From Chloroflexota bacterium (GTDB taxonomy: Bacteria > Chloroflexota > Dehalococcoidia > Lucifugimonadales > UBA3495): a DNA stretch of 43,635 nt. The position numbers and the translations under genes are program-made. The stretch spans positions 1 to 43,635 of the forward strand of contig PBMF01000045.1 in assembly GCA_002721995.1 (NCBI GenBank). The letters are read 5' to 3'. Each line of letters opens with the position of its first letter. Position 1 is the first letter of the stretch. The notes under the pieces are model-generated. The model did no database searches and was not told the DNA's origin. It saw only the letters and a program-made list of their open reading frames with translations. Positions 7,129 to 15,076 of this stretch are shown here, piece after piece.

Positions 7129-7158
7129 CTGTAAAGGCGGGAGTCTCTCTGCTATAAT
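7129..7158 (+). promoter_or_regulatory. nuo operon promoter
   Basis: A perfect TATAAT (7153-7158) with an extended -10 TGC directly before it, and a weak -35-like CTGTAA at 7129-7134 (18-bp spacer). The start point would be near 7165, leaving an mRNA leader of about 77 nt before nuoA. It lies in the divergent gap with the CoA-transferase gene. Confidence 0.6.
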
Positions 7159-7241
7159 CTGGTCGATTCCTGGGCCAGGCTGCGTCAGGCTATCTGCGCC
7201 CTGGAATATCGCACGCGCTTACACTGGGGTAACCGGCTTAA

Positions 7242-7625
7242 ATGTTAGACGACTATTTCCGGCAGTACGGGCTCATCGCCATCTTCATCGTGGTGGCCAT
7301 CGCCGTTCCCGTCAGCATGTTGACCATGTCCTGGATGGCATCCCGTATCGGCCTCCGGCCCAACAAGCCCACCGAGGTCAAACTGGACACCTATGAGTGC
7401 GGCGTGGAGACCCTGGGCGGCCAGTGGAACCTCTTCAACTTCCGCTATTACATGTTCGCCATACTCTTCGTCATCTTCGACGTGGAGGTGGTCTTCCTCT
7501 ATCCCTGGGCCACCAAGTTCCTGAGACTGGAGCTTTTTGCCCTCATCGAGATGGCCGTGTTCGTGGGGATACTGGTTGTCGGCCTGGCCTACGCCTGGCG
7601 GAAGAACGACCTGGAGTGGGGTTAG
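7242..7625 (+). CDS. nuoA: NADH-quinone oxidoreductase subunit A
   Basis: 127 aa membrane subunit of complex I. Three hydrophobic segments are visible (about 12-32, 68-90, 98-118). The characteristic quinone-site loop contains [10 protein letters not shown] (about 46-55), including the conserved cysteine, and [26 protein letters not shown] follows. It is the first gene of the nuo operon and lies 8 bp ahead of nuoB. The length is typical. Confidence 0.97.
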   Translation: MLDDYFRQYGLIAIFIVVAIAVPVSMLTMSWMASRIGLRPNKPTEVKLDTYECGVETLGGQWNLFNFRYYMFAILFVIFDVEVVFLYPWATKFLRLELFALIEMAVFVGILVVGLAYAWRKNDLEWG

Positions 7626-7633
7626 GTTAGTCC

Positions 7634-8299
7634 ATGGCCTTTGAGATACCCAAAGAGGGTGGGCCCCTCCAGTCGCGCACCTGGGAACTGGACCGTCACG
7701 AAGGGTCCCTGGTACAAGACTTGAAGGACGCTTCGGTTGAACCCCTGGCCGAGCCCACCATCGAAGTCCCGGAAGACCTGAAAGACAACCTGATGGTCAC
7801 CTCGGTGGACGCACTGGTAAACTGGAGCCGCAAGTCCGCCCTCTGGCCCGTCACCTTCGGTCTGGCCTGCTGCGCCTTCGAGATGATTGCCAGCGCCATG
7901 GGCCGCTTCGATATCGCCCGTTTCGGCATGGAGGCCTTCCGGGCCTCGCCCCGCCAGGCTGACCTGATGATCGTGGCCGGCACGGTGACCTGGAAGATGG
8001 CCCCGGCCATCCGCCGCATCTACGACCAGATGGCCGAGCCCAAATGGGTGATCTCCATGGGCGTCTGCGCGACCAGCGGCGGGCCCTACTACGGTTCCTA
8101 CAGCGTTGTGCCCGGCGTGGACCACATCGTTCCCGTGGACGTGTACGTGCCCGGCTGCCCGCCCCGGCCCGACGCCCTGCTCTACGGAATCATGGAACTG
8201 CACGAGAAGATCAAGAAATACCGCAACCTGCCCGGCGGCCCCAACCTGCCCTTCTTTGGAAAAGGCGGCGAAAAGGCCGGCGATGAGGACCCGTCCTGA
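7634..8299 (+). CDS. nuoB: NADH-quinone oxidoreductase subunit B
   Basis: 221 aa. It is the hydrophilic complex I subunit that carries [4Fe-4S] cluster N2, the final electron donor to quinone. Cluster ligands are C79-C80, C145 and C175 ([25 protein letters not shown]). The N-terminal 60 residues and the charged C-terminal tail are longer than in compact homologues. Its stop codon overlaps the nuoC start (A of TGATG), indicating translational coupling. Confidence 0.98.
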   Translation: MAFEIPKEGGPLQSRTWELDRHEGSLVQDLKDASVEPLAEPTIEVPEDLKDNLMVTSVDALVNWSRKSALWPVTFGLACCAFEMIASAMGRFDIARFGMEAFRASPRQADLMIVAGTVTWKMAPAIRRIYDQMAEPKWVISMGVCATSGGPYYGSYSVVPGVDHIVPVDVYVPGCPPRPDALLYGIMELHEKIKKYRNLPGGPNLPFFGKGGEKAGDEDPS

Positions 8300-8742
8300 T
8301 GGCCGTGCAGCAGCTGGACGCCGAGGCGCTGACGGAGAAGATCGAAGCCGCCGTTCAAGGGGGAACGCTGGGTCCCTGTGACGGTGTGCTCTGGGTCTGG
8401 CCCAACAAGGTGGCGGAGGTCGCCGGTTTTTTGAAGTCCGACCCCGACCTGGACTTCAATTTCCTGAACTCGATATCGGCGGTGGACTACATCGACCACT
8501 TCGAGGTTGTCTACCACCTGACTTCATTGAACAAAGGTCACACGGCCGTGATGAAAGCCCTGCTCCCGGGCCGCGAAGAACTGGTCATGCCCTCGGTGTA
8601 CCACGTCTGGCGGGGGGCCGACTTCCAGGAACGGGAGATCTGGGACCTGATGGGCATCAGCTTCGACGGACACCCAAACCTAAAACGGATCATGCTCTGG
8701 GAAGGCTTCGACGGCCACCCACTGCGAAAGGACTACTTGTAG
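8299..8742 (+). CDS. nuoC: NADH-quinone oxidoreductase subunit C
   Basis: 147 aa, the 30-kDa-type connecting subunit of complex I. The family signature is near the C-terminus: [35 protein letters not shown] (about 114-146). The N-terminal part is the usual alpha/beta domain. It is separate from nuoD, not fused as in Escherichia coli. It overlaps nuoB by 1 bp. After its stop a repeat-bearing 194-bp gap precedes nuoD, the largest gap in the operon. Confidence 0.97.
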   Translation: [147 protein letters not shown]

Positions 8743-8773
8743 TGGGTTTGGAGCTGTTGTTTGTCTGCGGGGT

Positions 8774-8878
8774 GGAAATCCCCCCAACCCCCCTTTACGA
8801 AAGGGGGGCTTTTAGTGCTTTCACACAGCGGGCATTGGTTTCCACCCTTTGCAAAGGGGGGATCAAGGGGGGATTTCC
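8774..8878. repeat. Dispersed GC-rich inverted-repeat element between nuoC and nuoD
   Basis: About 105 bp starting GGAAATCCCCCC and ending GGGGGGATTTCC, with internal CCCCCCTTTACGAAAGGGGGG (a hairpin) and CTTTGCAAAGGGGGGATCAAGG. The outer ends are perfect inverted repeats. It is the same family as 5321-5400. It interrupts otherwise near-continuous nuo genes, and the strong hairpins could affect mRNA stability or partial termination between nuoC and nuoD. Confidence 0.75.
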
Positions 8879-8936
8879 GTACTCCTCCCGCAACCTGACC
8901 CAAGGTACTGGGTACCTCCCGGTGAAGAACTAACCC

Positions 8937-10043
8937 ATGCCAATCCGAACCGAACCGATGACGGTGAATATCGGGCCGCAGCACCCCAGTACCCACGGGG
9001 TGTTCCGGCTGCGCGTTACCTTTGACGGCGAGGAGATTCTGGAAGTTGAGCCCATCTTCGGCTACCTCCACCGGGGCACCGAGAAGCTGGCCGAGGAACG
9101 CAACTACACCCAGATCGTCACACTGACCGACCGGCTGGACTACGTCTCTTCCATGATCAACAACCAGGCCTACTGCCTGGGCGTGGAGCAGCTTTTGGGC
9201 GTGGAGGTCCCCCAGCGTGCCAAGTACCTCCGCACCTTGACCGCCGAACTGCAGCGCATCGCCAGCCATCTGATAGGCATCGGATTCTTCCTCCAGGACC
9301 TGGGCACCCTGGGCACTCCATTGATGTACGGCTTCCGTTCCAGGGAGCGCATCCTCGAGTTGTTCGAGATGCTCTGCGGCGCGCGGATCACCCTCAGCTA
9401 TTCCCGGCCCGGCGGAGTTTTCTTCGACGCCCCCGAAGACTTCTGGCCGGCCCTGGACCAGTTCCTCAAGGACTTTGAGGCGGAGTTCCACGAGATCGAG
9501 CAACTGGTAGTGGAGAATGAGATCGTCATGGTCCGCACCAGGGGCGTCAGCGTGCTGCCCCTGGACCTGGCCATCAACGCTTCGGTGAGCGGGCCGACGC
9601 TCCGGGCCAGCGGCCTGGCCTGGGACTGGCGCAAGATGGCCCCCTACGACGCTTACGACCGCATGGAGTTCGACGTTCCCATCGCCACGGGAGGCGACAA
9701 CTACGACCGGTTCTGGGTGCGCATCCAGGAGATTCACCAGAGCGTGCGCATCATCAAGCAGTGCATCGAGCAGATCGAGCCCGGCCCCATCCGAGCCGAT
9801 GTTCCTCTGGTGCTGCGTCCTCCGGTGGGCGCCGAAGCCTATGGGCGGGTTGAGGCCTCCAAGGGTGAACTGGGCTTCTATCTGGTGTCCGACGGCGGCA
9901 TCAGCCCCTACCGCATGAAGATACGCTCCCCGTCTCTGCTGAACCTGACGGTGACCGAGCACCTGCTGGTGGGCTGGAGGTTGGCGGACATGATCGTCAC
10001 CCTGGGCAGTCTGGATATCAACCTGGGTGAAGTGGACCGATGA
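8937..10043 (+). CDS. nuoD: NADH-quinone oxidoreductase subunit D
   Basis: 368 aa, the 49-kDa-type subunit that forms the quinone pocket with NuoB. Characteristic segments are MTVNIGPQHPSTHGVFRL (8-25) with the quinone-site His, GYLHRGTEKLAEERNYTQ, DRLDYVSSM, ELQRIASHLIGIG, and a C-terminal FYLVSDGGISPYRMKIRSPS followed by GEVDR. Length and order are normal. The last codons overlap the nuoH start (ATGA). Confidence 0.98.
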   Translation: MPIRTEPMTVNIGPQHPSTHGVFRLRVTFDGEEILEVEPIFGYLHRGTEKLAEERNYTQIVTLTDRLDYVSSMINNQAYCLGVEQLLGVEVPQRAKYLRTLTAELQRIASHLIGIGFFLQDLGTLGTPLMYGFRSRERILELFEMLCGARITLSYSRPGGVFFDAPEDFWPALDQFLKDFEAEFHEIEQLVVENEIVMVRTRGVSVLPLDLAINASVSGPTLRASGLAWDWRKMAPYDAYDRMEFDVPIATGGDNYDRFWVRIQEIHQSVRIIKQCIEQIEPGPIRADVPLVLRPPVGAEAYGRVEASKGELGFYLVSDGGISPYRMKIRSPSLLNLTVTEHLLVGWRLADMIVTLGSLDINLGEVDR

Positions 10044-11251
10044 ACTGCGTTCTGGGCCCGGACAACATTCTCTACGACACGGTCTTGTTCCGGGTCATCT
10101 ACGACTTCGTGGGCAACGTGCTGCCCTGTTGGCTGTCCTATGCCGTGGCCGGCGTGGTCATCATGTTCATGCTGGTCAACGCCGTGCTCCTGGGCGCAGG
10201 CGGCTTCTCCTGGGTGGAGCGGCGTCTGATCGGCCGGTTCCACAACCGGGTCGGTCCCAACCGCTGGGGGCCCTTCGGGATGCTCCAGCCAATGGCCGAC
10301 GTGGTGAAACTGATCTTCAAAGAGGACCTGACCCCCAGGGGAGCGGACCGCATCGTTTTCACGATTGTCCCGGTGGCCATGCTGGCGCCGGTGATCCTGA
10401 TGATGGCCGTGGTGCCCTTCGCCAAGGACACAGCTCTGGCCAACCTGAACGTGGGCGTGCTCTACATCCTGGCGGTGACCTCCATAACATCCATCGCCAT
10501 CTTCATGGCCGGATGGGCCTCCAACAACATGTATGCTATGTTTGGGGCCTCCCGGGGCGTGGCTGTGCTCATCAGCTACGAAGTGCCCGTGGTCATGTCC
10601 CTATTGGGGGTGGTGCTGGTGGCCGGGTCCATGTCCATGGACGATGTGGTCTCCGCCCAGACTGTGCCCTTCCTGCTGGTCCAGCCACTGGCATTCTTTG
10701 TCTTCCTGACCGGCACATCGGCGGAATTGAACCGCACGCCCTTCGACATGGCCGAGGCCGAGTCCGAGATCATCGCCGGGTACCACATCGAATACAGCGG
10801 CGTGAAGTTTGCTCTGATACAGGCGGCAGAGTTCGGGGCCGTGCTGACCTCGTCGGCGGTGATGGTGACGTTGTTCCTCAGCGGCTGGTCCGGGCCCGTT
10901 TCCAACTACCTGGGTTGGGTCTGGTTCCTTCTGAAGATAGGCGTCTTGGCCTTCATCTTCAGTTGGGTCAGGGCCACATTCCCCCGGCTGCGCATCGACC
11001 AGTTATTGGCCTTCGCCTGGAAGTTCCTGCTGCCGCTGAGCATCATCAACCTGTTCGCCACCGCCCTGGAGGTCTACTTCCTGAGAGACGCCTCGGGGAC
11101 ATTGGACACCTCCGACCTATGGATAATGGCCGGTATAAACTTCGGCGTCGCCTTCGCGTGCCTGATAATCTTCGGCACGCTCATCAAAGAAAAGGTTCAG
11201 CCGGCCGGGACCGCCACTGGCGCCTCCCTGGTCTCATCGGAGGCTGATTAG
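10040..11251 (+). CDS. nuoH: NADH-quinone oxidoreductase subunit H
   Basis: 403 aa, an integral membrane subunit with eight or more hydrophobic segments, which links the quinone chamber to the proton-pumping arm. Signatures are WVERRLIGRFHNRVGPNRWGPFGMLQPMADVVKLIFKED (about 55-95) and TPFDMAEAESEIIAGYHIEYSG (about 235-256) with the acidic quinone-loop residues. It follows nuoD with a 4-bp overlap. There is no nuoE, F or G between D and H. Confidence 0.98.
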   Translation: MNCVLGPDNILYDTVLFRVIYDFVGNVLPCWLSYAVAGVVIMFMLVNAVLLGAGGFSWVERRLIGRFHNRVGPNRWGPFGMLQPMADVVKLIFKEDLTPRGADRIVFTIVPVAMLAPVILMMAVVPFAKDTALANLNVGVLYILAVTSITSIAIFMAGWASNNMYAMFGASRGVAVLISYEVPVVMSLLGVVLVAGSMSMDDVVSAQTVPFLLVQPLAFFVFLTGTSAELNRTPFDMAEAESEIIAGYHIEYSGVKFALIQAAEFGAVLTSSAVMVTLFLSGWSGPVSNYLGWVWFLLKIGVLAFIFSWVRATFPRLRIDQLLAFAWKFLLPLSIINLFATALEVYFLRDASGTLDTSDLWIMAGINFGVAFACLIIFGTLIKEKVQPAGTATGASLVSSEAD

Positions 11252-11252
11252 C

Positions 11253-11903
11253 ATGTACGGGATAGCCATGGCCAAGGGGTTGCTGGTCACCCTGAAAAAC
11301 CTGACCAAGAAGCCATTCACCGTCCAGTATCCGGAGCAGCGGTTGAAGCAGCACCCCCGGTTCCGGGGCGAGGAATTCGTCTGGTACGAGGAGCGGTGCA
11401 CCGGCTGCGCGTCCTGCGCCAAGTACTGCCCCCTGGGCATCATCAAGATTGTGACCACGCCCAGCGAGACCGCGCCGGCCCAGGGCGACAAGTACCGGCT
11501 GGAGGTGTTCGACATCTCCATCAACCGCTGCATGTTCTGCGGTCTCTGTGTTGAGGCCTGCCCTTACGACGCCCTTTACATGGGCAGCGGCTTCGAGCAG
11601 GGCCAGTACTCCCGAAAGAACATGATCATCGACATCGACCACCTGCGTCAGGCCGACAAACACCCCAGCACCTTCTTCCGTCCCCAGCTCGAGGGGATGG
11701 GCTACGACCCCCGGGGCGGCCGTCCCCTCCACTGGCAGGAAGTGGGGCGCGAGTCCTGGCAGTGGCACCAGAAGGAGAAGGCGGGGATGAGGATCGAGCG
11801 GCCTGTGCCCTCGGACCTGCTGGCGGAGGAGCCGCCGGTGGACTCGTCCTTCGTGGAAGACAGTCAGGCGCCTGCGCCCGGACCCCAGGAGGAAGCCGAG
11901 TAG
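11253..11903 (+). CDS. nuoI: NADH-quinone oxidoreductase subunit I
   Basis: 216 aa, a peripheral complex I subunit with two [4Fe-4S] clusters (N6a/N6b). Ligands are C49, C52, C55, C59 (CTGCASCAKYCP) and C93, C96, C99, C103 (CMFCGLCVEACP). An acidic, proline-rich C-terminal tail of about 45 residues extends past the conserved domain. The ATG lies 1 bp after the nuoH stop. A second Met at residue 6 is a possible alternative start. Confidence 0.97.
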   Translation: MYGIAMAKGLLVTLKNLTKKPFTVQYPEQRLKQHPRFRGEEFVWYEERCTGCASCAKYCPLGIIKIVTTPSETAPAQGDKYRLEVFDISINRCMFCGLCVEACPYDALYMGSGFEQGQYSRKNMIIDIDHLRQADKHPSTFFRPQLEGMGYDPRGGRPLHWQEVGRESWQWHQKEKAGMRIERPVPSDLLAEEPPVDSSFVEDSQAPAPGPQEEAE

Positions 11904-12500
11904 ATGCTCTTCCAGGACGTTGTCTTCTGGATACTTTCGATAACGGCCATCGCCGCGGCTTTGGGCGTGGTGCTGATCAAGGACCTTTTCCGTGCCGCCC
12001 TGCTGTTGGTGGTGGTTTTCATCGCCGTTTCCGGTTTCTTCGTGTTGCTCAGCGCCGAGTTCCTGGCCGTGGTGCAGGTGCTGATCTACGCCGGGGCCAT
12101 CGCCATCCTGATAATCTTCGCCGTCATGCTGACCAGGGATATCCAGCGCGGCAATATGCCCAACCGGATGCAGATCCCGGCGGCGGTGTTTGCGTCGCTG
12201 CTGTTGGCCTCGCTAATCACTGTGGCTGTGGACACCAAGTGGGACTTTCTACCCGCCGAACAGCAGGAGCGGGTGGAACTGGTCCAGACCAGCGCGGTGA
12301 CCACCCTTACTGATGAGACACTGGCCGAGTCGGGAGTGACCGCCCCCGAGGACCAGGCCGACGTCCAGGAAGCGGGACTGGCGGACCTGCTCATCGGCGA
12401 CTACGTTCTGCCCTTCGAGGCTGTTTCGGTGCTGCTATTGGCGGCGCTCATCGGCGCGCTGGTGCTGGTGCGGCCCAGCCCCGGGACGGGGAGGGGCTAG
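11904..12500 (+). CDS. nuoJ: NADH-quinone oxidoreductase subunit J
   Basis: 198 aa membrane subunit with five hydrophobic segments. The conserved region AALLLVVVFIAVSGFFVLLSAEFLAVVQVLIYAGAIAIL (TM2-TM3, about 31-70), with its conserved glutamate and YAGA motif, identifies NuoJ. A soluble loop of about 50 residues (about 108-160), rich in E, T and D, precedes the last membrane segment. It directly abuts nuoI and nuoK with no spacer. Confidence 0.97.
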   Translation: MLFQDVVFWILSITAIAAALGVVLIKDLFRAALLLVVVFIAVSGFFVLLSAEFLAVVQVLIYAGAIAILIIFAVMLTRDIQRGNMPNRMQIPAAVFASLLLASLITVAVDTKWDFLPAEQQERVELVQTSAVTTLTDETLAESGVTAPEDQADVQEAGLADLLIGDYVLPFEAVSVLLLAALIGALVLVRPSPGTGRG

Positions 12501-12830
12501 ATGTCATTTGAAGCCTTCATGATCGTCTCGGCGGTGCTATTCTGCATCGGCCTCTACGGGGCATTGGCCCGGCGCAACGTGTTGGCCGTGCTCATGTCCG
12601 TCGAGCTCATGTTCAACGCCGTGAATGTGTCCCTGGTGGCCATGTCCAAGTACCTGGCTCCGGCAGCCCTGCAGGAAGACATCAGCACCGTGCTAACCGG
12701 GCAGGTGTTCGCCGTGTTCATCATCACCGTGGCGGCAGCGGAAATTGCCCTGGGTCTGGGCATCGTGTTCGCCATGTACCGGACCAATGAGTCGGTGGAC
12801 CTGACTGACGCCACCGTCTTGAGGCACTGA
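12501..12830 (+). CDS. nuoK: NADH-quinone oxidoreductase subunit K
   Basis: 109 aa, three transmembrane segments. It carries the family's conserved membrane glutamates in SVELMFNAVNVSL (about 34-46) and AAAEIALGLGIVFAMYR (about 77-93), which are used in proton translocation. It abuts nuoJ directly and is followed after 5 bp by a small gene that is not a complex I subunit. Confidence 0.97.
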   Translation: MSFEAFMIVSAVLFCIGLYGALARRNVLAVLMSVELMFNAVNVSLVAMSKYLAPAALQEDISTVLTGQVFAVFIITVAAAEIALGLGIVFAMYRTNESVDLTDATVLRH

Positions 12831-12835
12831 AGAAT

Positions 12836-13030
12836 ATGTGGGTTGAATTCAAAAAAGCACCCAACCTGATGATGGCGGAGATGTGGAAGGAGGTCCTCGA
12901 AGGAGAGGGCCTGCCGTCCCGCATCCTTCCCGAGGGCGACATCTTGGACTGGGCCGAGCGGGTCCCGTTCAAGATCTACGTACCCAAGGGCCGGGAACAC
13001 GTCGCCGAAGAGATACTGAGGAAGCTTTAA
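12836..13030 (+). CDS. Small DUF2007-like protein inside the nuo operon
   Basis: 64 aa, soluble. The sequence resembles the DUF2007 'putative signal transducing protein' fold: an N-terminal strand (WVEFKKAPN), helix (MMAEMWKEVLEGEGLP), strand (SRILPEG) and a C-terminal KIYVPKGREHVAEEILRKL helix. The start ATG lies 5 bp after nuoK and the stop abuts the GTG of nuoL, so it is embedded in the operon and probably co-translated. It is not a known complex I subunit. A role in assembly or regulation would be speculation. The family assignment is by pattern only. Confidence 0.7.
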   Translation: MWVEFKKAPNLMMAEMWKEVLEGEGLPSRILPEGDILDWAERVPFKIYVPKGREHVAEEILRKL

Positions 13031-15067
13031 GTGGTAAGCGAAGCCGTCGTCTGGTCAATATTTCTGCTGCCGCTGGGTTCCTTTGCGCTCATCGCCCTGG
13101 TGGTCCGGCCGCTGCTGGACCGCTATTCCCTGATCAGCGGATTCGTCACCATCGGCGCCCTCGCTACAGCGCTGGCGTTCTCCATATGGACCCTGCGCTC
13201 GGTCATACTCCACCATGACCTGGATTTCCAGCCCTTGGAGTGGTTGGAGGTTGGCGGAGCGACCATCGACATGGGGCTGCTGATAGACCCCCTCACCGCG
13301 GTGATGTTGATAGTTGTCACCAGCGTCAGCCTCCTGGTCCAGATCTACTCACTGGGCTATATGAAGGACGACCCCAGCTTCTCCCGCTACTACGCCTACA
13401 TGTCCTTGTTCACAGCGGCCATGCTGGGATTGGTGCTCTCGTCCAACATAGTGCAGCTCTACGTATTCTGGGAACTGGTGGGCGTGTCGTCCTACCTGCT
13501 GATCGGCTTCTGGCACGAACGCCCCGCCGCCGCCGCCGCTGCCAAGAAAGCGTTCATCATCACCCGCATCGGTGACGTCGGCTTTCTGATAGCCATCCTG
13601 TACCTGTTCGCCCGTGCCGACGACTTCGCCGCCGCCGGACTGAACGCCTTCCACATCCCCGACATCTGGGCGGCGGCCCAACCCGGCGCGGCGCTGGGCG
13701 CGATCATCGGCGGGACGGCCCTAACCTGGCTGGCCCTGGGCATCTTCGCAGGGGCGGTGGGCAAGTCGGGCCAGTTCCCACTCCACGCCTGGCTTCCCGA
13801 CGCCATGGAGGGCCCAACTCCGGTGAGCGCCCTGATCCACGCGGCGACCATGGTGGCGGCGGGTGTGTTCCTGGTGGCCCGCTTCTTCCCCGTCTTCGAG
13901 CATTCGGTGGACGCCATGACGGTGGTGGCCCTGGTGGGCGCTTTCACCGCCCTGTTCGCGGCGACCATGGGCCTGGTGATGAACGACATCAAGCGGGTGA
14001 TGGCCTATTCCACGGTGAGCCAGCTTGGCTACATGATGGCCGCCCTGGGGCTGGGGCTATACGCTCCGGCCATATTCCACCTGGTGACCCACGCCGCGTT
14101 CAAGGCCCTTTTGTTCCTGGGGGCAGGCAGCGTCAACCACGCCTCCGGAACCTTCGACATGCGCTATATGGGCGGCCTGCGTAAACACATGCCCATCACC
14201 TACATACTGGTCTTGGTGGCCGGTCTGGCCCTGGTTGGCATAATTCCCCTGGCCGGGTTCTGGAGCAAGGACGAGATTCTGTTGGGCGCCTGGGACGGCA
14301 CCGGACTCGTGGACACCTGGGTCAACCGCGTGACCTTCTCCGCTCTCTTGGCGGGCGTGATTGTCACCGCCTTCTATACCATCAGGATGATCATACTGAC
14401 CTTCCACGGCGAGTTCCGGGGCGGCATTGAAAAGGAATTGGAGGAGAAGGCCCAAGCGGCCCCGGCCGGCGCGGCGGGCCATGGCGGTGTCCACCTCCAC
14501 GAATCACCCTTCGTGATGGTCCTGCCCATGGCGGTCTTGGGCGTAACCGCGGTGCTGTTGGGTTACGTGGCCAACCCCCAGTGGGAGGAGCAGTTCGGTA
14601 TCCCCAAGCACTGGATAACCGGGTTCCTGGCCGATGGACTGGGCAAGGCCCTGGGCCTGGAAGGACACGCCGAGACCCTGGACTTCAGCTATTGGATGGC
14701 CTTCATATCCACCCTGGCGGCCCTCTCCGGCATCGGGTTGGCGATACTCGTCTACCTGAAACGCCGGGACCAGCGGGCCGAGCCATTGGAGAAGGCGGGA
14801 CCGGCCCACACCCTGCTTTCCGAGAAGTATTACATCGACACCCTCTATGAGGATGTGGCGGTGCGAAAGGGGTTCTTCAAGGTCTTCGCCGGAACACTGG
14901 ACTGGCTGGACCGGAACCTGGTGGACGGCGTGGTGGACCTGATTGGCTGGTTGTTCCGGAACGTAGGTACGGCCATTGGACGGCTCCAGACCGGGCAGGT
15001 GCAGACCTACGCCACGGGAATCGCATTTGGCATCTTGGCACTAATCCTGGCCCTGTTATTGGCTTAG
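13031..15067 (+). CDS. nuoL: NADH-quinone oxidoreductase subunit L
   Basis: 678 aa, a Mrp antiporter-like proton-pumping subunit with about 14-16 hydrophobic segments. Diagnostic parts are FWELVGVSSYLLIGFW (about 141-156) with the conserved Glu, GKSGQFPLHAWLPDAMEGPTPVSALIHAATMVAAGVFL (about 240-280), VMAYSTVSQLGYM and the long C-terminal lateral-helix region. The start is GTG. The MVSEAVVWSIFLLPLGS N-terminus supports it, and the codon abuts the previous stop. Confidence 0.98.
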   Translation: MVSEAVVWSIFLLPLGSFALIALVVRPLLDRYSLISGFVTIGALATALAFSIWTLRSVILHHDLDFQPLEWLEVGGATIDMGLLIDPLTAVMLIVVTSVSLLVQIYSLGYMKDDPSFSRYYAYMSLFTAAMLGLVLSSNIVQLYVFWELVGVSSYLLIGFWHERPAAAAAAKKAFIITRIGDVGFLIAILYLFARADDFAAAGLNAFHIPDIWAAAQPGAALGAIIGGTALTWLALGIFAGAVGKSGQFPLHAWLPDAMEGPTPVSALIHAATMVAAGVFLVARFFPVFEHSVDAMTVVALVGAFTALFAATMGLVMNDIKRVMAYSTVSQLGYMMAALGLGLYAPAIFHLVTHAAFKALLFLGAGSVNHASGTFDMRYMGGLRKHMPITYILVLVAGLALVGIIPLAGFWSKDEILLGAWDGTGLVDTWVNRVTFSALLAGVIVTAFYTIRMIILTFHGEFRGGIEKELEEKAQAAPAGAAGHGGVHLHESPFVMVLPMAVLGVTAVLLGYVANPQWEEQFGIPKHWITGFLADGLGKALGLEGHAETLDFSYWMAFISTLAALSGIGLAILVYLKRRDQRAEPLEKAGPAHTLLSEKYYIDTLYEDVAVRKGFFKVFAGTLDWLDRNLVDGVVDLIGWLFRNVGTAIGRLQTGQVQTYATGIAFGILALILALLLA

Positions 15068-15076
15068 GTATAGAGA

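Noticed and set aside
5628..7157. 509-aa plus-strand open frame
   Set aside because: It lies entirely opposite the CoA-transferase and rdgB genes, has no recognisable fold, and is a high-GC antisense shadow of well-supported coding frames.
8742..8933. 63-aa open frame between nuoC and nuoD
   Set aside because: It is made from the GC-rich dispersed repeat (translation includes PPTPLYERG and CKGGIKGGF); no conserved protein character.
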